A stretch of 60,000 nucleotides of DNA. It comes from Antedon mediterranea. Taxonomy: Eukaryota > Echinodermata > Crinoidea > Comatulida > Antedonidae. Position numbers and translations under genes: made by a program. The notes under the pieces are model-generated. The model had not been told where the DNA came from. It saw only the letters and a list, made by a program, of their open reading frames with translations, and made no database searches. The stretch spans positions 36,165,304 to 36,225,303 of the forward strand of contig NC_092671.1 in NCBI RefSeq assembly GCF_964355755.1, given 5' to 3'. Shown in pieces: positions 40,201 to 47,516 of this stretch. Every line of letters begins with the position of its first letter. Position 1 is the stretch's first letter.

Positions 40201-43200
40201 TATCCCGGTGTGCGCTAAACTTGTTACTAGCCAACGTAATTTCCGAGTGAAATGTTGAAGAAACTTTTATTTTTTTTATACTTGCTCTATTTAAATAAAA
40301 AGTTGAAGCGTTTTAAAATTAATATCTACAGTAAGATACACTCACATAGGCCTATTAAACAAACACTTCCGTTATGTTTGAGATACATTTTATATTGCAT
40401 TCAAGCATAACCTGAACAATAAACACGAATAATACAAAAACAAGTAAGTGGCATACTAGTAATTATTAAGGGTTAGACCCGTCTCGGCCGCTGACAACAA
40501 TCTCGGCCGCACGATTAAAAAGCAGAATTGTATGACGCGCCACCGATGCGAAAATGTAATGCATACGCACGCATAGTCTATATTATGTAATGAATGAATA
40601 CATTCATTAATTAACCTTTGAACAATTAATGTTTTTGTTTGTTTTTTGGGGGTTTTTTTTTTCAAATTAATAATCATTATTAATATCACACATAATTTGT
40701 TACTTTAAGGTTACACTCCCGTTATTAACGCCGAAGTTATTGCCGAGGTTGAGATTGCCGGTAACATGACAGACGCACCGATCCTATCCGATGACGGTAC
40801 CGGAGCAGACGTGAACAGAAACGACGGAATCTATTCCGGTTATTTTACTAACTTCATAGCTGAAGGCAGATACAACGTCAAGGTAGATATACAATCTGTA
40901 TTGATACGTTGTACTTGTTTTAAAGGCAAAATCGAACCTCTAAAATTCGGGCAGAATTAAATAAATTTAGCTGAACAGAGATTCTCTACAATAGTCCGAT
41001 TGCATTGCATCAAAATTCGACCTAAAATGGTATGATGAAACATATATAATATACTAAAGCTCTGTCCACACTTGTATGAAAAAAAGTGGAATTGCAACAG
41101 CTATAGCCAGTGGAGAAGTAGCTTTTAAATATGAAGTTTGCTCCTAAATGGAAGAAGAACGTTATGTGACAAAAAATATTATGTATTATTTGGACATGAT
41201 GATGTCATATCACTAACATATTTGGGTATATCACTACTATATTTGGGCATATCATATATTTTTCTAGTGTAGACAGAGCTAGCATAAATTGATGACATAT
41301 CCATAGAAGATACCAATTAATTGAGCGTTAACCCCAGTGTAGTAAGCGGTTATGACTAACATGATTTTAATAAAAAACTCGTTACGTTCACAATTGGAGT
41401 AATGCTCTAAGTAAGCTGTAGGAATCCGCGGTAGTTAGTGCATTGTACCGCGTCATGATACGCGATGACATTATTTTGTGTATGCCTGCACAACCCTATG
41501 ACGGGATACATTCATGTTTTTATTTAAAGCTTTATCTACACTATCAAACTTTATGTAACAAAAACATGTGATGGACATGATGATGTCATATCACTACCAT
41601 ATTTGGGAATATCACTACCATATTTAGGCGCGCACATCACACTTTTTTGTCAAACTAGTTTGATAGTTTAGACAGAGCTTAACAACTCACAGTCCAAAAT
41701 AATATAACCAAAACCTGTATAAACTAGGTCTATATGCAAATAAATAGGTCAAATACTGAATTGAAAAGAGGTCGTGATTTTAGCCTTAAGCTCAGTCTAC
41801 ACTATCAAACTTTATGTGACAATAAAATGTACACGATGATGTCATATCACTACCATGTTTGGCCATATCTCTACCATATTTGGGCATATCACACTTTTTT
41901 TTAAATTATTAATAGTATTCATTAGTAGACGAGACAATTGCCTGATGCTGACTGGGGTACCGTACTGATCTAGAGTGATAGTGGGTGAACAATGTCACGT
42001 GGTATGGGAAATGAAAGCAAATTCTTAATACTTATAACAACAACTGTTTAAATAGGATGTAAAGGTTTACACTGATATTATACGATGTATTGCACTAAAT
42101 GACGATAAAGCACGTGGGGGTACTGTGTACAAGGCACCGTATCACATTATCTTAATGACATTTAACATTATGCCTACAATTACGCGCAATTTTGTATACC
42201 AAAAAACGTAAATAATTATATTATTTGGAAATATATATACATGATTGCACTAGGTCTATTTAACAACACTGTTTTGTCAGAATGTTATTTGTTAATGAAT
42301 ATTTTTTCGAAGTAAATTAGATTTGAGAAAAATTATAAAGACAAAAATCTGCATAAGAATTAAGCGCTATAAATATACACACTAGATGTGCAATTTATTT
42401 ATTAAGTAAATTGAATTTTTTAAATTTAAGGTCAATAATAAGGGTGACCTGCCCGATGTTTAAAAATATAAGCTGATTATCGAGTGTCGCACGAATGTCA
42501 CACGCGTCCGTCTAACGTTATTATAGAGACAAGTTCTTTTACTTCTATTTCCAATCCCTGAAACAGCTCCTATTATTGTTACCATTTAACTTATTATTTT
42601 CAAAAAAAATTAATAAAAAATATTGTTATTTAGGTTAGAGTGACAAACAAAAAGAGTGTTACCCTGATAGCGCATGGCAAGTCATTAGGATCGTCGAAAT
42701 CCGCCCTCCCTGACCCATTATACGACCAGCAAAACGCAGAAGGAACGAAACAACAACAAGAGGAAGAAACAGGACCGTTCCAGAGAGTGGCAAACGGTGG
42801 CAGTTTTACATGTACTGGAGCCTGCACTGGTATGTTGAATATACGCACTCATATTGTTCATGTTTTAAAATTCTGTTAATAGATCTTTGCACACGGCATC
42901 ATTGAGTAAAAATTTCTTGTCGCGAACAATAACTTTATATTAAAACTGTCTAACCTTACAAATTAAAATGATGATGTTATTGAATTCAATAGTAACATAT
43001 CGAAAGTTCTGTTGCTGATATATTAATTGTATTTACCCATGGGTGGTGTACTGTGGCATTACCTATTAGATGAAGCATTTTGTGAAGTTAATAATAGTAT
43101 TACATAGTTTTGCTTTTCATATGCAAGCCGCAACTACATGGCATTCCAATTGATGAATGCGCACATTTAAATGTTGATAATAAATAATTACGGCTTTAGT

Positions 43201-46200
43201 ACGCGCGCGTCTACATCTTGTCAGTTTGTTATCAAAAAATGCAAGCCGCAACTACATGACGTTCCAGGATTGATGAACTACTCCAGTAATACCACGAGCA
43301 CATTTAAATAAATATTACGGCTTTAGTACGCGCGCGTCTACATCGTGTCGGTCAAAAAATGTACGCGTTGAGCTTAGCCTTACAGCTTAACTTCGTTACC
43401 ATCATTATAAATTGTGTTAGAAATAAACAGACTCGAGATCACAATCATAATTATTAGTCCCAGGGTTCAAAACTTACTTTTTAACATCAGAATAAAGTAC
43501 GTAGTTAACATACCCAAGATAATAACAGTATGAATAACTTGTTACTTTTTTCAAACAAATTAATGACGCCAAATGCCCATATTAAGACAATGATCTGGAT
43601 TTCTTCGAGGGTAGTAATTATGTTTCGGTTTAGTCATGTTGACATTTGGAAATTGTAACGTACATATTTGTCGAAAATGTAGTACTATATAATTGTGCAA
43701 ATTATACATCGAAAAAAACAAATTGAGAGAATTTGGAAAATGGTTCGTTTTCCAATCGACATTATCATCATATCCAAGTAGTGCATGGTTGGTTGCACAT
43801 TAGCACAAGGTACTCTATGATTATGACGCGGAAAACACATGGGCTTCCTTCATTGGATTGTTCTATTAAGTGGCCTAGAAAAAATAATGGACATGATTTT
43901 AAAGCTTATCACACTCACGCTAACTTTGAAACTAAACTTCCGAATTGACCATTTTAAAAAGCACATATTAAATGTCACACACAGTGAACATTCAATACCT
44001 AAGTGACTTTCAAGATCCTAGTGACATTCAAGAATCAAGTGACATTTAAGACCAAAGTGACATTCAAGACTCGCCTAAAACTTTTTCGGGTTCCAAACAA
44101 TATAACAATCTTATTAGATCATGTTCCGAACATAAGCACTGTTTCAATCATTCGAGATTAAAATATAACAATCCATAGCCAATCAGAACCAAAATTCTCA
44201 GACCTACCCAGAATGTTATAATACCGTATATATAGAAACCGGGTACGAGTGAAATTACACTCTTCCCTGAAAGAAACAATATATATATATTGTTGCTATT
44301 AACTTGATCATTGCCAAATAAGGCAAAAAATACTCGAATTTATCTACATTTGTCTATAAAAAACTGTTCTCAGCTAATCAAGACCTACCCAAAATGTTAT
44401 AATATATAAAGAAACAATATAATATTGTTGCTATTAGTTTTGACCATTTCCAAAAGGCAAAACATACTCGAATATATCTACATTTGTCTATAAAAAATGT
44501 TATTTTTTTCAGCTGATCAAGACCTACCCAGAATGTTATAATATATAAAGAAACAATATAATATTGTTGCTATTAATTTTGACCATTTCCAAAAGGCAAA
44601 ACATACTCGAATATATCTACATTTTGTCTATAAAAAATGTTATTTTTTTCAGCTGATCAAGACCTACCCAGAATGTTATAATATATAAAGAAACAATATA
44701 AAACTGTTATTAATTTGATCATTGCCAAATAAGGTAAATCATACTCTAAGTTATCTACATTTTTCTATTAAAAAAAAATGTTCTTTTTTTCAGCTGATCG
44801 GGACCAATATCCTCCCTCTAGGATTACTGACCTAAGAGCACGCTTAGTAAGCTTCAACAAGAAGGAGGTAGAATTGAGATTCAAGGCACCGGGAGATGAT
44901 CTCATGTATGGCAAAGGTTAGTCATTTCCACAAGATGCATAATTACGTCCTGTGTTTATAATTAAATAGCTCATTATCAGCTGATAGAGTCTGTGATACC
45001 TCGATAATTTGCATAGTAAAAGGTGAAATATGGATACAATTAACTGAAATCAGATAATGATATAGTAAATAAATTGTCTTGAGGTATTTCCCTTTAAAAA
45101 AAACTTCTCTTTTTTAATCAACACTGAAGGAAACTCTGACTACACTATCAAACTAGTTTGATTTGTGATATGTCTAAAAATGGTAGTGATATGACATCAT
45201 CATATCATCCATTATAGGCACATCATATTTTTTGTTCACATAAAGTTTGATAGTGTAGACAGAGGTTAAGACATAATATGATTGGAAACATCCTTTCTAA
45301 AACGAATAACAAGCTTTTGAAATTAGCAAAACATATTCCTACGTTATCAAACATACTTACATTAATGTAATAAGACATGTGGCATGCAAATTAAATCTTT
45401 TCTTACAATTTAGAAAGATTTAATCAGAAAAATCGTTTCTATTGTTACATAGTTTTCTCCAAGACCTACTTTTCTAAATACTTTAACTTGGAATCAATAT
45501 TTTTGTGTAATAGTATTTATCGAAAATAAAATACTATTTTTTAATTTTCAATTTTTACATTTTTTTTCATTTATATTTACAGCTAAAGAATATAATATTT
45601 ACTACTCGACGAATTTTGATAACCTGTACAACAGTATTGGCGTAATGGCCATCACACCTGATCTAGTGAAAGAGGGCAGTCTTTCAACTCCGCTCGAGGC
45701 AGGACAAGAAGAAAAATTCAACGTCATTGTTCCGCAAGTTGGTAAGTTGTTGTCTAAATAGATTTTTAAGCGAATCTGTTTTAATATTTTACATCACAGC
45801 CTTTACATTATATATACTAATATTTCAAGACATTAAAACTACATCGTCTAAAAAAATTACTTTTATCAAGATAACGACGATCTGATAAAGTGAGATTGAA
45901 GTTACTTAACCAAAATCAAATTATCATTGACAATATGTACATTTCTAATCTACAGGTGATTTTGCGTATACATTTACGGTTGTTGCTGTTGATGACGTCG
46001 GAAACAAAAGTCCTAGATCAAACTTCATTACAATTTCAGCCAATGACCACAGTGGGAAGGTTAAAACATGGGTTGTATGTGTCATTTTATTTGCAATTGC
46101 TGCTATTATTCTACTCGCACTCATGGTATTCGTACTTTTGTACCGACGAAAGATTCGCAATTCACAGCCTGAAAAACCTATACAAAAGAATCTATCCGCG

Positions 46201-46554
46201 TCTGAAATGGAAAAAGCAAATAGTCTGCGGATTAACTCGATGACAAGGCTTGATCCAACCTTAGAATCAACCAAGAAAGAATCGCCAAAGAAAAAACGAG
46301 CACCGAAACCTCCTACTGGTCACATGTCATGTTTTGAACCTTGTCAACTGAACTTAAAGAAGGGAATAAGAAAAACTGATCAACGAGCAAGTGTACCCGC
46401 GCGTCATTTACATATAGAACGCGCGCCAAAGTACGAGAACGCTGACTTTAAAACTTACGAAAACGCCATTTTAGATAATAATGTACCACGTGGGCATGTA
46501 CGAAGTACGGCTTTCCTTATAGAGAAAACAAATACTGTCATACATAAAATATGA
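19763..46554 (+). CDS. CLCA: CLCA family protein (calcium-activated chloride channel regulator), 16 coding exons
   Basis: Joining exons 19763-19986, 23343-23598, 28850-28976, 30782-30921, 31116-31226, 32661-32831, 35631-35805, 36100-36227, 36552-36714, 37061-37302, 38121-38298, 40710-40882, 42634-42829, 44794-44916, 45583-45741 and 45956-46554 gives 3165 nt, or 1054 residues plus stop. Every intron is GT...AG and every phase is compatible. Order of parts: signal peptide (about 1-29), CLCA N-terminal domain with metalloprotease motif H163-E164-x-x-H167-x3-G171-x2-D174, VWA domain (about 322-495) with MIDAS residues D328-x-S330-x-S332, T397 and D429, beta-rich domains (500-700), FN3-like domain (768-885), transmembrane helix (about 894-917) and a 137-residue cytoplasmic tail. 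Known of the family: CLCA proteins are secreted or membrane-tethered, cleave themselves through the HExxH site, and modulate calcium-activated chloride channels such as TMEM16A through the VWA domain; they are not channels. Any untranslated upstream exon is not visible. No AATAAA lies within about 700 nt of the stop; an AATATAAA variant sits near 46842. Confidence 0.95.
20806..20895 (+). repeat. Two-copy T-rich tandem duplication
   Basis: TAAAGCGTTGTTTAAGTTTC and AATACGTGT occur twice, about 55 bp apart, each preceded by a T-run. CLCA intron 1. Confidence 0.8.
21369..21699 (+). mobile_element. TTAA-flanked MITE-like element, copy A (CLCA intron 1)
   Basis: Left TTAAAGTTGTATTTTG and ACATGAAAAATGAAGATTAA; right TTAGGGGGATAATATATCT|TTAA. 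The ends are an inverted pair and both carry TTAA. AT-rich interior without ORFs. Confidence 0.7.
22157..22270 (+). repeat. Degenerate 31 bp tandem repeat
   Basis: Three to four units of the type ACCTTGACAATGAACTGCGC followed by a short GC-rich end (CGCGCA). CLCA intron 1, just before a CArG-MITE. Confidence 0.7.
22291..22432 (+). mobile_element. CArG-MITE copy 6, right end lost (CLCA intron 1)
   Basis: Left TIR AAGCTCTGTCTACATTATCA. Three perfect CArG boxes: two CCAAATATGG and one CCATATATGG. The right TIR breaks off after TTTTTGACAAATAAACT. Confidence 0.82.
23343..23598 (+). CDS. CLCA: CLCA exon 2
   Basis: Residues 75-160. The acceptor is TTTATAG|CCAAAG and the donor GCC|GTGAGT. Carries the CLCA landmarks [15 protein letters not shown], then [17 protein letters not shown], which precede the protease motif in all members I know. 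The exon starts in phase 2 (GA|C makes Asp75) and ends in phase 0. Confidence 0.95.
23639..23902. mobile_element. Possible MITE-like element just inside CLCA intron 2
   Basis: TGGCCTTGTTTTCGCAGCC near the left and GGCTCCGGAAACACGGCCTC at the right are imperfect inverted copies. The interior repeats ATTAACCGATAA three times. It starts 40 bp after the exon 2 donor. Only one copy, so the call rests on the ends. Confidence 0.4.
25475..25500 (+). mobile_element. CArG-MITE terminal fragment (copy 7)
   Basis: Solo left end, AAAGCAGTGTCTACACTATC, then unrelated sequence. CLCA intron 2. Confidence 0.55.
25539..25636 (+). mobile_element. CArG-MITE copy 8, right half missing
   Basis: Starts AAGCTATGTCTACACTTTGA. 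It has two perfect CCAAATATGG boxes in the tandem unit and then stops at TGACATTATT, where unrelated sequence begins. CLCA intron 2. Confidence 0.75.
26400..26532 (+). mobile_element. CArG-MITE copy 9
   Basis: Ends AAACTCTGTCTACACTATCA and GTGTAGACAGAGCTT, flanked CTA...TAG. One CCATATATGG box. CLCA intron 2. Confidence 0.85.
27352..27855 (+). repeat. GAACGACTCGGGTATTGTGT [13 protein letters not shown], about 19 units (CLCA intron 2)
   Basis: The core unit GTCTAGTGAACGACTCGGG plus TATTGT is 25 bp, lengthened in some units by an extra GTCTA or by ATCTACATTA. Two length classes occur in a higher-order pattern. Confidence 0.94.
28008..28155 (+). mobile_element. CArG-MITE copy 10
   Basis: The left TIR is damaged after AAGCTCTGTG and the right TIR is intact; flanks CTA...TAG. 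Boxes are all one base off consensus. A poly-T tailed SINE begins 15 bp further on. CLCA intron 2. Confidence 0.8.
28170..28410 (-). mobile_element. tRNA-derived SINE, family 2, with poly-A tail (CLCA intron 2)
   Basis: On the minus strand it begins GTGGAGCTGTAGCTTGGTGG, a tRNA-like A box, has CCCGGGTTCAATCC as B box, and ends in an A-run seen here as about 30 T at 28170-28199. It differs from family 1 in head and body. Pointed against the CLCA transcript. Confidence 0.82.
28850..28976 (+). CDS. CLCA: CLCA exon 3 (metalloprotease motif)
   Basis: Residues 161-202 plus one base. The acceptor is TTTTTCCAG|TTTGTA and the donor ACCG|GTAAGA. It opens with [16 protein letters not shown], the CLCA signature. 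H163, E164, H167 and D174 fit the HExxHxxxGxxD zinc site, so self-cleavage activity is plausible. The upstream ATG at 28838 lies in the intron and is not a start. Confidence 0.97.
29031..29052 (+). mobile_element. CArG-MITE solo left end (copy 11)
   Basis: AAGCTCTGTCTACGCTATCA with no body or partner end, 55 bp after the exon 3 donor. It sits at the head of the duplicated intron 3 segment. Confidence 0.6.
29053..29422 (+). repeat. Intron 3 duplicated segment, copy 1 (with fold-back insert)
   Basis: CACGACCAAGTTTATCATTC, AAATTAAATAAAACGTAATC and ATAGATTAATATAACAACGT, CTACT also occur in order at 30350-30581. This copy contains the 195 bp fold-back element. Confidence 0.85.
29156..29350. mobile_element. 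195 bp fold-back (palindromic) element in CLCA intron 3
   Basis: AAGGGTCTTTCACATCTGTT at one end matches the complement of AACAGGTGTGAAAGACCCTT at the other with a single difference. The complementarity continues inwards (TCGAAC, TTTCGTTTTCAC, CGCGGCTACGCGC / GCGCATAGCCGCG) to a loop of about 10 bases. A 66-codon ORF across it is a by-product. The ends fit a TTAAAGGG-type element with a TTAA target. Confidence 0.82.
29423..29558 (+). mobile_element. CArG-MITE copy 12
   Basis: Starts at GTCTACACTATCAAACTAGT (outermost bases lost) and ends GTGTAGACAGGGCTT. CLCA intron 3. Confidence 0.82.
30192..30331 (-). mobile_element. CArG-MITE copy 13
   Basis: Ends AAGCTCTATCTACACTATCA and GTGTAAACGGAGCTT. 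Reverse interior, one CCATATATGG box. CLCA intron 3. Confidence 0.84.
30340..30581 (+). repeat. Intron 3 duplicated segment, copy 2 (no fold-back insert)
   Basis: Same blocks as 29053-29422, ending likewise directly at a CArG-MITE. A third, short piece (CGCGACCAAGTTCATCATTC) lies at 30168-30190. Confidence 0.85.
30582..30737 (+). mobile_element. CArG-MITE copy 14
   Basis: Starts at TGTCTACACTATCAAACTAG and ends GTGTAGACAGGGCTT. It stands in the same position relative to flanking duplicated sequence as copy 12. Ends 45 bp before exon 4. Confidence 0.82.
30782..30921 (+). CDS. CLCA: CLCA exon 4
   Basis: Residues 203-249. The acceptor is AAATTAG|GTACCC and the donor AAG|GTATAT. Cysteine-bearing segment ([18 protein letters not shown]) ahead of the VWA domain, ending in [10 protein letters not shown]. 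This corresponds to the part of human CLCA1/2 with the 'SIMFMQSI' stretch. It was too short to stand out as an ORF and was found from frame and splice sites. Confidence 0.9.
30976..31080 (+). mobile_element. TTAA-type MITE, left half only (copy B, CLCA intron 4)
   Basis: ATATTGTCCCCCAAAAACAT and the following GAAAAATGACGAATAATAAA match the left half of copy A; the right half is missing. It makes up over half of the 194 bp intron 4. Confidence 0.65.
31116..31226 (+). CDS. CLCA: CLCA exon 5
   Basis: Residues 250-286, 37 whole codons, phase 0 at both ends. The acceptor is AACTATAG|GTGCAG and the donor GAG|GTAAGC. Encodes VQRFCDQH...[20 protein letters not shown], matching the family pattern 'V..FC....HN..AP..QN..C...S.W.V'. 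Confidence 0.92.
31318..31720. repeat. Probable old dispersed element (CLCA intron 5)
   Basis: ATAGATTTATAAAGCGCTTT and AAGTGCTGTACATTAATCAG, then AATTATTCCATAACTTAGGT look like the interspersed repeats with 'tatagcgctttt' ends common in marine invertebrate genomes. A weaker trace of the same kind (GGTAGGTTATTCCATATTTT) is at 50423-50450. No coding frame is left. Confidence 0.35.
32661..32831 (+). CDS. CLCA: CLCA exon 6 (start of VWA domain)
   Basis: Residues 287-343, 57 whole codons. The acceptor is TTCTTTAAG|GTGATG and the donor CAG|GTGAGA. The segment [16 protein letters not shown] supplies the first MIDAS element, D328-x-S330-x-S332, of the von Willebrand A fold. Confidence 0.95.
32915..33065 (+). 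repeat. Dispersed repeat R, copy 2 (CLCA intron 6)
   Basis: GCCAAAATAGGAACTCGTAA, CAGTCCTTTGATCTTATGTC and GTCGCAGCCACAGATGAACC, CTTTGATCTC. GGCTGCGAC at 32963 and GTCGCAGCC at 33034 are exact complements, so it can fold back. Confidence 0.72.
34900..34927 (+). repeat. Poly-C then poly-A tract (CLCA intron 6)
   Basis: A run of about 17 C directly followed by about 9 A. Lengths are likely to vary or be misassembled. Confidence 0.9.
35177..35224 (+). repeat. Dispersed repeat Q, copy 1 (CLCA intron 6)
   Basis: TTTTGGCACATATGGCGTTT, CATACGTATACTACTTGAGC, TTGTAAAC. Near-identical copies at 37461-37505 (minus) and 55797-55844 (plus). Confidence 0.85.
35631..35805 (+). CDS. CLCA: CLCA exon 7 (VWA domain, MIDAS threonine)
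   Basis: Residues 344-401 plus one base. The acceptor is ATACTGTAG|GCTGCA and the donor GCAG|GTATGG. Encodes [19 protein letters not shown] and then [10 protein letters not shown], with T397 as the MIDAS threonine. Same order and spacing as in vertebrate CLCAs. Confidence 0.95.
36100..36227 (+). CDS. CLCA: CLCA exon 8 (VWA domain, MIDAS aspartate)
   Basis: Residues 402-444. The acceptor is TGACGTAG|GTATTC and the donor [26 protein letters not shown] supplies D429, the third MIDAS element, in a beta strand followed by an acidic turn as in 'EIVLLTDGEDN' of vertebrate CLCAs. Confidence 0.93.
36552..36714 (+). CDS. CLCA: CLCA exon 9 (end of VWA domain)
   Basis: Residues 445-498 plus one base. 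The acceptor is preceded by an AT-repeat rather than a pyrimidine tract (TATATATTATATAG|ATCGCG), which makes it a weak-looking 3' splice site. The donor is AAAG|GTAATT. Encodes [20 protein letters not shown] and then TGMTF-like sequence, equivalent to the last strand and helix of the VWA fold. Confidence 0.92.
36857..36989. repeat. Inverted repeat with 51 bp arms (CLCA intron 9)
   Basis: Arm 36857-36907 and arm 36939-36989 are complementary at about 44 of 51 positions, with a 31-base loop. A strong hairpin could form in the intron RNA. Each arm also holds its own short palindrome (ACTGAC...GTCAGT). Confidence 0.85.
37061..37302 (+). CDS. CLCA: CLCA exon 10
   Basis: Residues 499-579. The acceptor is TTTTACAG|CTGTTC and the donor CAG|GTGCGT. 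Beta-rich sequence ([20 protein letters not shown], then [13 protein letters not shown]) of the CLCA region following the VWA domain. The ORF reads through the donor into the intron; coding ends at 37302. Confidence 0.92.
37461..37505 (-). repeat. Dispersed repeat Q, copy 2, inverted (CLCA intron 10)
   Basis: Exact complement of about 44 bases of copy 1. Together the two bracket exons 7-10. Confidence 0.85.
38121..38298 (+). CDS. CLCA: CLCA exon 11
   Basis: Residues 580-638 plus one base. The acceptor is AACATACAG|GTTGGA and the donor [20 protein letters not shown]...[12 protein letters not shown] matches the 'GTWTYSL....LTVTVTSRA' stretch of vertebrate CLCAs. It was not visible as a Met-started ORF and was found from frame continuity. 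Confidence 0.9.
39484..39761 (+). repeat. Two-copy tandem duplication (CLCA intron 11)
   Basis: TCATTCGACTCAAAGGTCCA ... AGCTATGGAAAGCCAAAGGT, GACTAATTGTAACCGACCGG is repeated once more from about 39640 with small changes (CGGCCGG). Unit about 155 bp. Confidence 0.88.
40710..40882 (+). CDS. CLCA: CLCA exon 12
   Basis: Residues 639-696. The acceptor is TTACTTTAAG|GTTACA and the donor AAG|GTAGAT. Encodes [16 protein letters not shown] and then [20 protein letters not shown] and EGRYNVK, a highly conserved CLCA block ('DNGAGADTVKNDGIYSRYFT..ngrYslkv'). Confidence 0.96.
41057..41280 (-). mobile_element. CArG-MITE copy 15 with extra internal sequence
   Basis: The longest copy, about 224 bp. Left end AAGCTCTGTCCACACTTGTA, then roughly 75 bp not found in other copies, then the usual reversed body and right end TAGTGTAGACAGAGCT. 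CLCA intron 12. Confidence 0.75.
41527..41680 (-). mobile_element. CArG-MITE copy 16
   Basis: Ends AAGCTTTATCTACACTATCA and TAGTTTAGACAGAGCTT. One CCATATTTGG box. CLCA intron 12. Confidence 0.84.
41788..41904 (-). mobile_element. CArG-MITE copy 17, right end lost
   Basis: Starts AAGCTCAGTCTACACTATCA. One CCATATTTGG box. Breaks off after ATCACACTTTTTTTT. CLCA intron 12, about 110 bp after copy 16. Confidence 0.78.
42634..42829 (+). CDS. CLCA: CLCA exon 13
   Basis: Residues 697-761 plus one base. The acceptor is TGTTATTTAG|GTTAGA and the donor ACTG|GTATGT. Strand-like start ([16 protein letters not shown]), then a polar Q/E-rich linker (QQQEEE), then [19 protein letters not shown], equivalent to the 'FSRTSSGGSFVV' region of the family. 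The linker is the least conserved part of the ectodomain. Confidence 0.93.
43121..43364 (+). repeat. Two-copy tandem duplication (CLCA intron 13)
   Basis: ATGCAAGCCGCAACTACATG ... ACGGCTTTAGTACGCGCGCG, TCTACATC occurs at 43121 and again at 43239. The GC-rich CGCGCG end stands out in an AT-rich intron. Confidence 0.88.
44194..44793 (+). repeat. Tandem array carrying copies of the exon 14 splice acceptor (CLCA intron 13)
   Basis: Unit about 135 bp: AAGACCTACCCAGAATGTTA, TAATATATAAAGAAACAATA, then ACTCGAATATATCTACATTT and GTCTATAAAAAATGTT, a T-run and CAGCTGATC. Unit joints at about 44374, 44512 and 44652 look like acceptors. The last unit ends in the real exon 14 acceptor at 44793. Confidence 0.92.
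44794..44916 (+). CDS. CLCA: CLCA exon 14 (start of FN3-like domain)
   Basis: Residues 762-802 plus one base. The acceptor is TTTTTTTCAG|CTGATC and the donor [30 protein letters not shown] and then [15 protein letters not shown] match the family 'PPgeItDLeA....v.LsWTAPGdDyD.G.A'. The acceptor is the last of several tandem copies of the same sequence (see the array at 44194-44793). Confidence 0.93.
45130..45267 (+). mobile_element. CArG-MITE copy 18
   Basis: Ends AAACTCTGACTACACTATCA and GTGTAGACAGAGGTT. The body is decayed with no perfect box. CLCA intron 14. Confidence 0.82.
45583..45741 (+). CDS. CLCA: CLCA exon 15 (FN3-like domain)
   Basis: Residues 803-855 plus one base. The acceptor is TATATTTACAG|CTAAAG and the donor [30 protein letters not shown] and then [20 protein letters not shown] fit the middle strands of the C-terminal FN3-like domain of CLCA proteins. 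Found by frame continuity. Confidence 0.9.
45956..46554 (+). CDS. CLCA: CLCA exon 16 (last FN3 strand, transmembrane helix, cytoplasmic tail)
   Basis: Residues 856-1054 and stop TGA. The acceptor is CTAATCTACAG|GTGATT. Reading frame 2 from 45956 gives [20 protein letters not shown], the last FN3 strands. A hydrophobic helix follows ([20 protein letters not shown] and beyond, about 894-917) with a stop-transfer YRRK at 918-921. The 137-residue tail has a basic/proline cluster ([11 protein letters not shown], 965-975) and two YENA motifs (Y1015, Y1023). Vertebrate CLCA2 and CLCA4-type members also have a C-terminal helix but much shorter tails, as far as I know. Confidence 0.93.
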
Positions 46555-47064
46555 AGTGAAATCAGTGAAGAGTCTGATGTTTATTTATGCCGCCTGTTTG
46601 CGCGTACCATACGCGCGCAGGTGTCGGGTAATGGTTATATGAAGAACTCGCCTGGTTACTTCTTGTTGAATGTAATGTATTTAGCAAAGAAAAACCTTTG
46701 ACGGTGATGAACTATAATATAATTTAGGCAAACAATGCATTGTAATATAGGCCTAATTTTATATAAAAACAATTGTTTCATATTTTTACAATTTAGATTA
46801 TTATAGGCGTGATCTAATTTGCGCATACATTTGAATCTGTAGAATATAAAGGTAATAATTATATTTCAGTTAGAAAGTTGAGTTTTATTTGAATACGCCT
46901 TCGATGCATTATAAATAATAATTATAAAATCTACTTCATATTGTTTAATATAAATATTGGTTTCTTTTCACTTGGCATTTATAGCATTTGTAAACAATAC
47001 ATTTTGTAGAATGGAAAAATACCATTAGAGTTGATGGGCATCATGTCATCACGTATTTTTGGCA

Positions 47065-47150
47065 CGGTTTGCGTATTTTTGCAATGCATAGCCCCCTCAA
47101 GTTGACGTATTTTTGCAATGCATAGCGCCCTCAAGTTGACGTATTTTGGC
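47065..47150 (+). repeat. Short two-copy tandem repeat
   Basis: CGTATTTTTGCAATGCATAG, CCCCCTCAAGTTGA is present twice with one base difference. Downstream of CLCA, perhaps in its 3' flank. Confidence 0.8.
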
Positions 47151-47218
47151 ATGATGCTCACCAACGCCACTCGAATATACGGTATTTACAAATTAGTAGT
47201 TGCTGTTTATTAATTCCT

Positions 47219-47516
47219 AAAAGATGCTGTCTCCCACGAACATGAAAAATTAATATTAATTAAATCAGGCTTTAAATACATTATTTTGTAGTTTTAATAA
47301 AATTAATCCCTTTCTGTAAAAAAAAAATTATGTTTTCGCATGTAAAATGTCAAAATAAATGGTCAAATTCAACCAAAAACCCATTTTCTCTAAATTACAG
47401 TTTTTCAGGTAAAGATTTTTTTTCGATTCAATTTTGTTTTTAAGTGGATAACTATTATGTGACATTAAAATGGCGTATTCAATAAAAAAAAAAAAATTTA
47501 GGGGGACTGTACATCT
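47219..47516 (+). mobile_element. TTAA-type MITE, copy C
   Basis: Left AAAGATGCTGTCTCCCACGA, right TTAGGGGGACTGTACATCT followed by TTAA. Internal TGGTCAAATTCAACCAAAAA and GTGGATAACTATTATGTGAC are shared with copies A, D and E. Confidence 0.72.
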
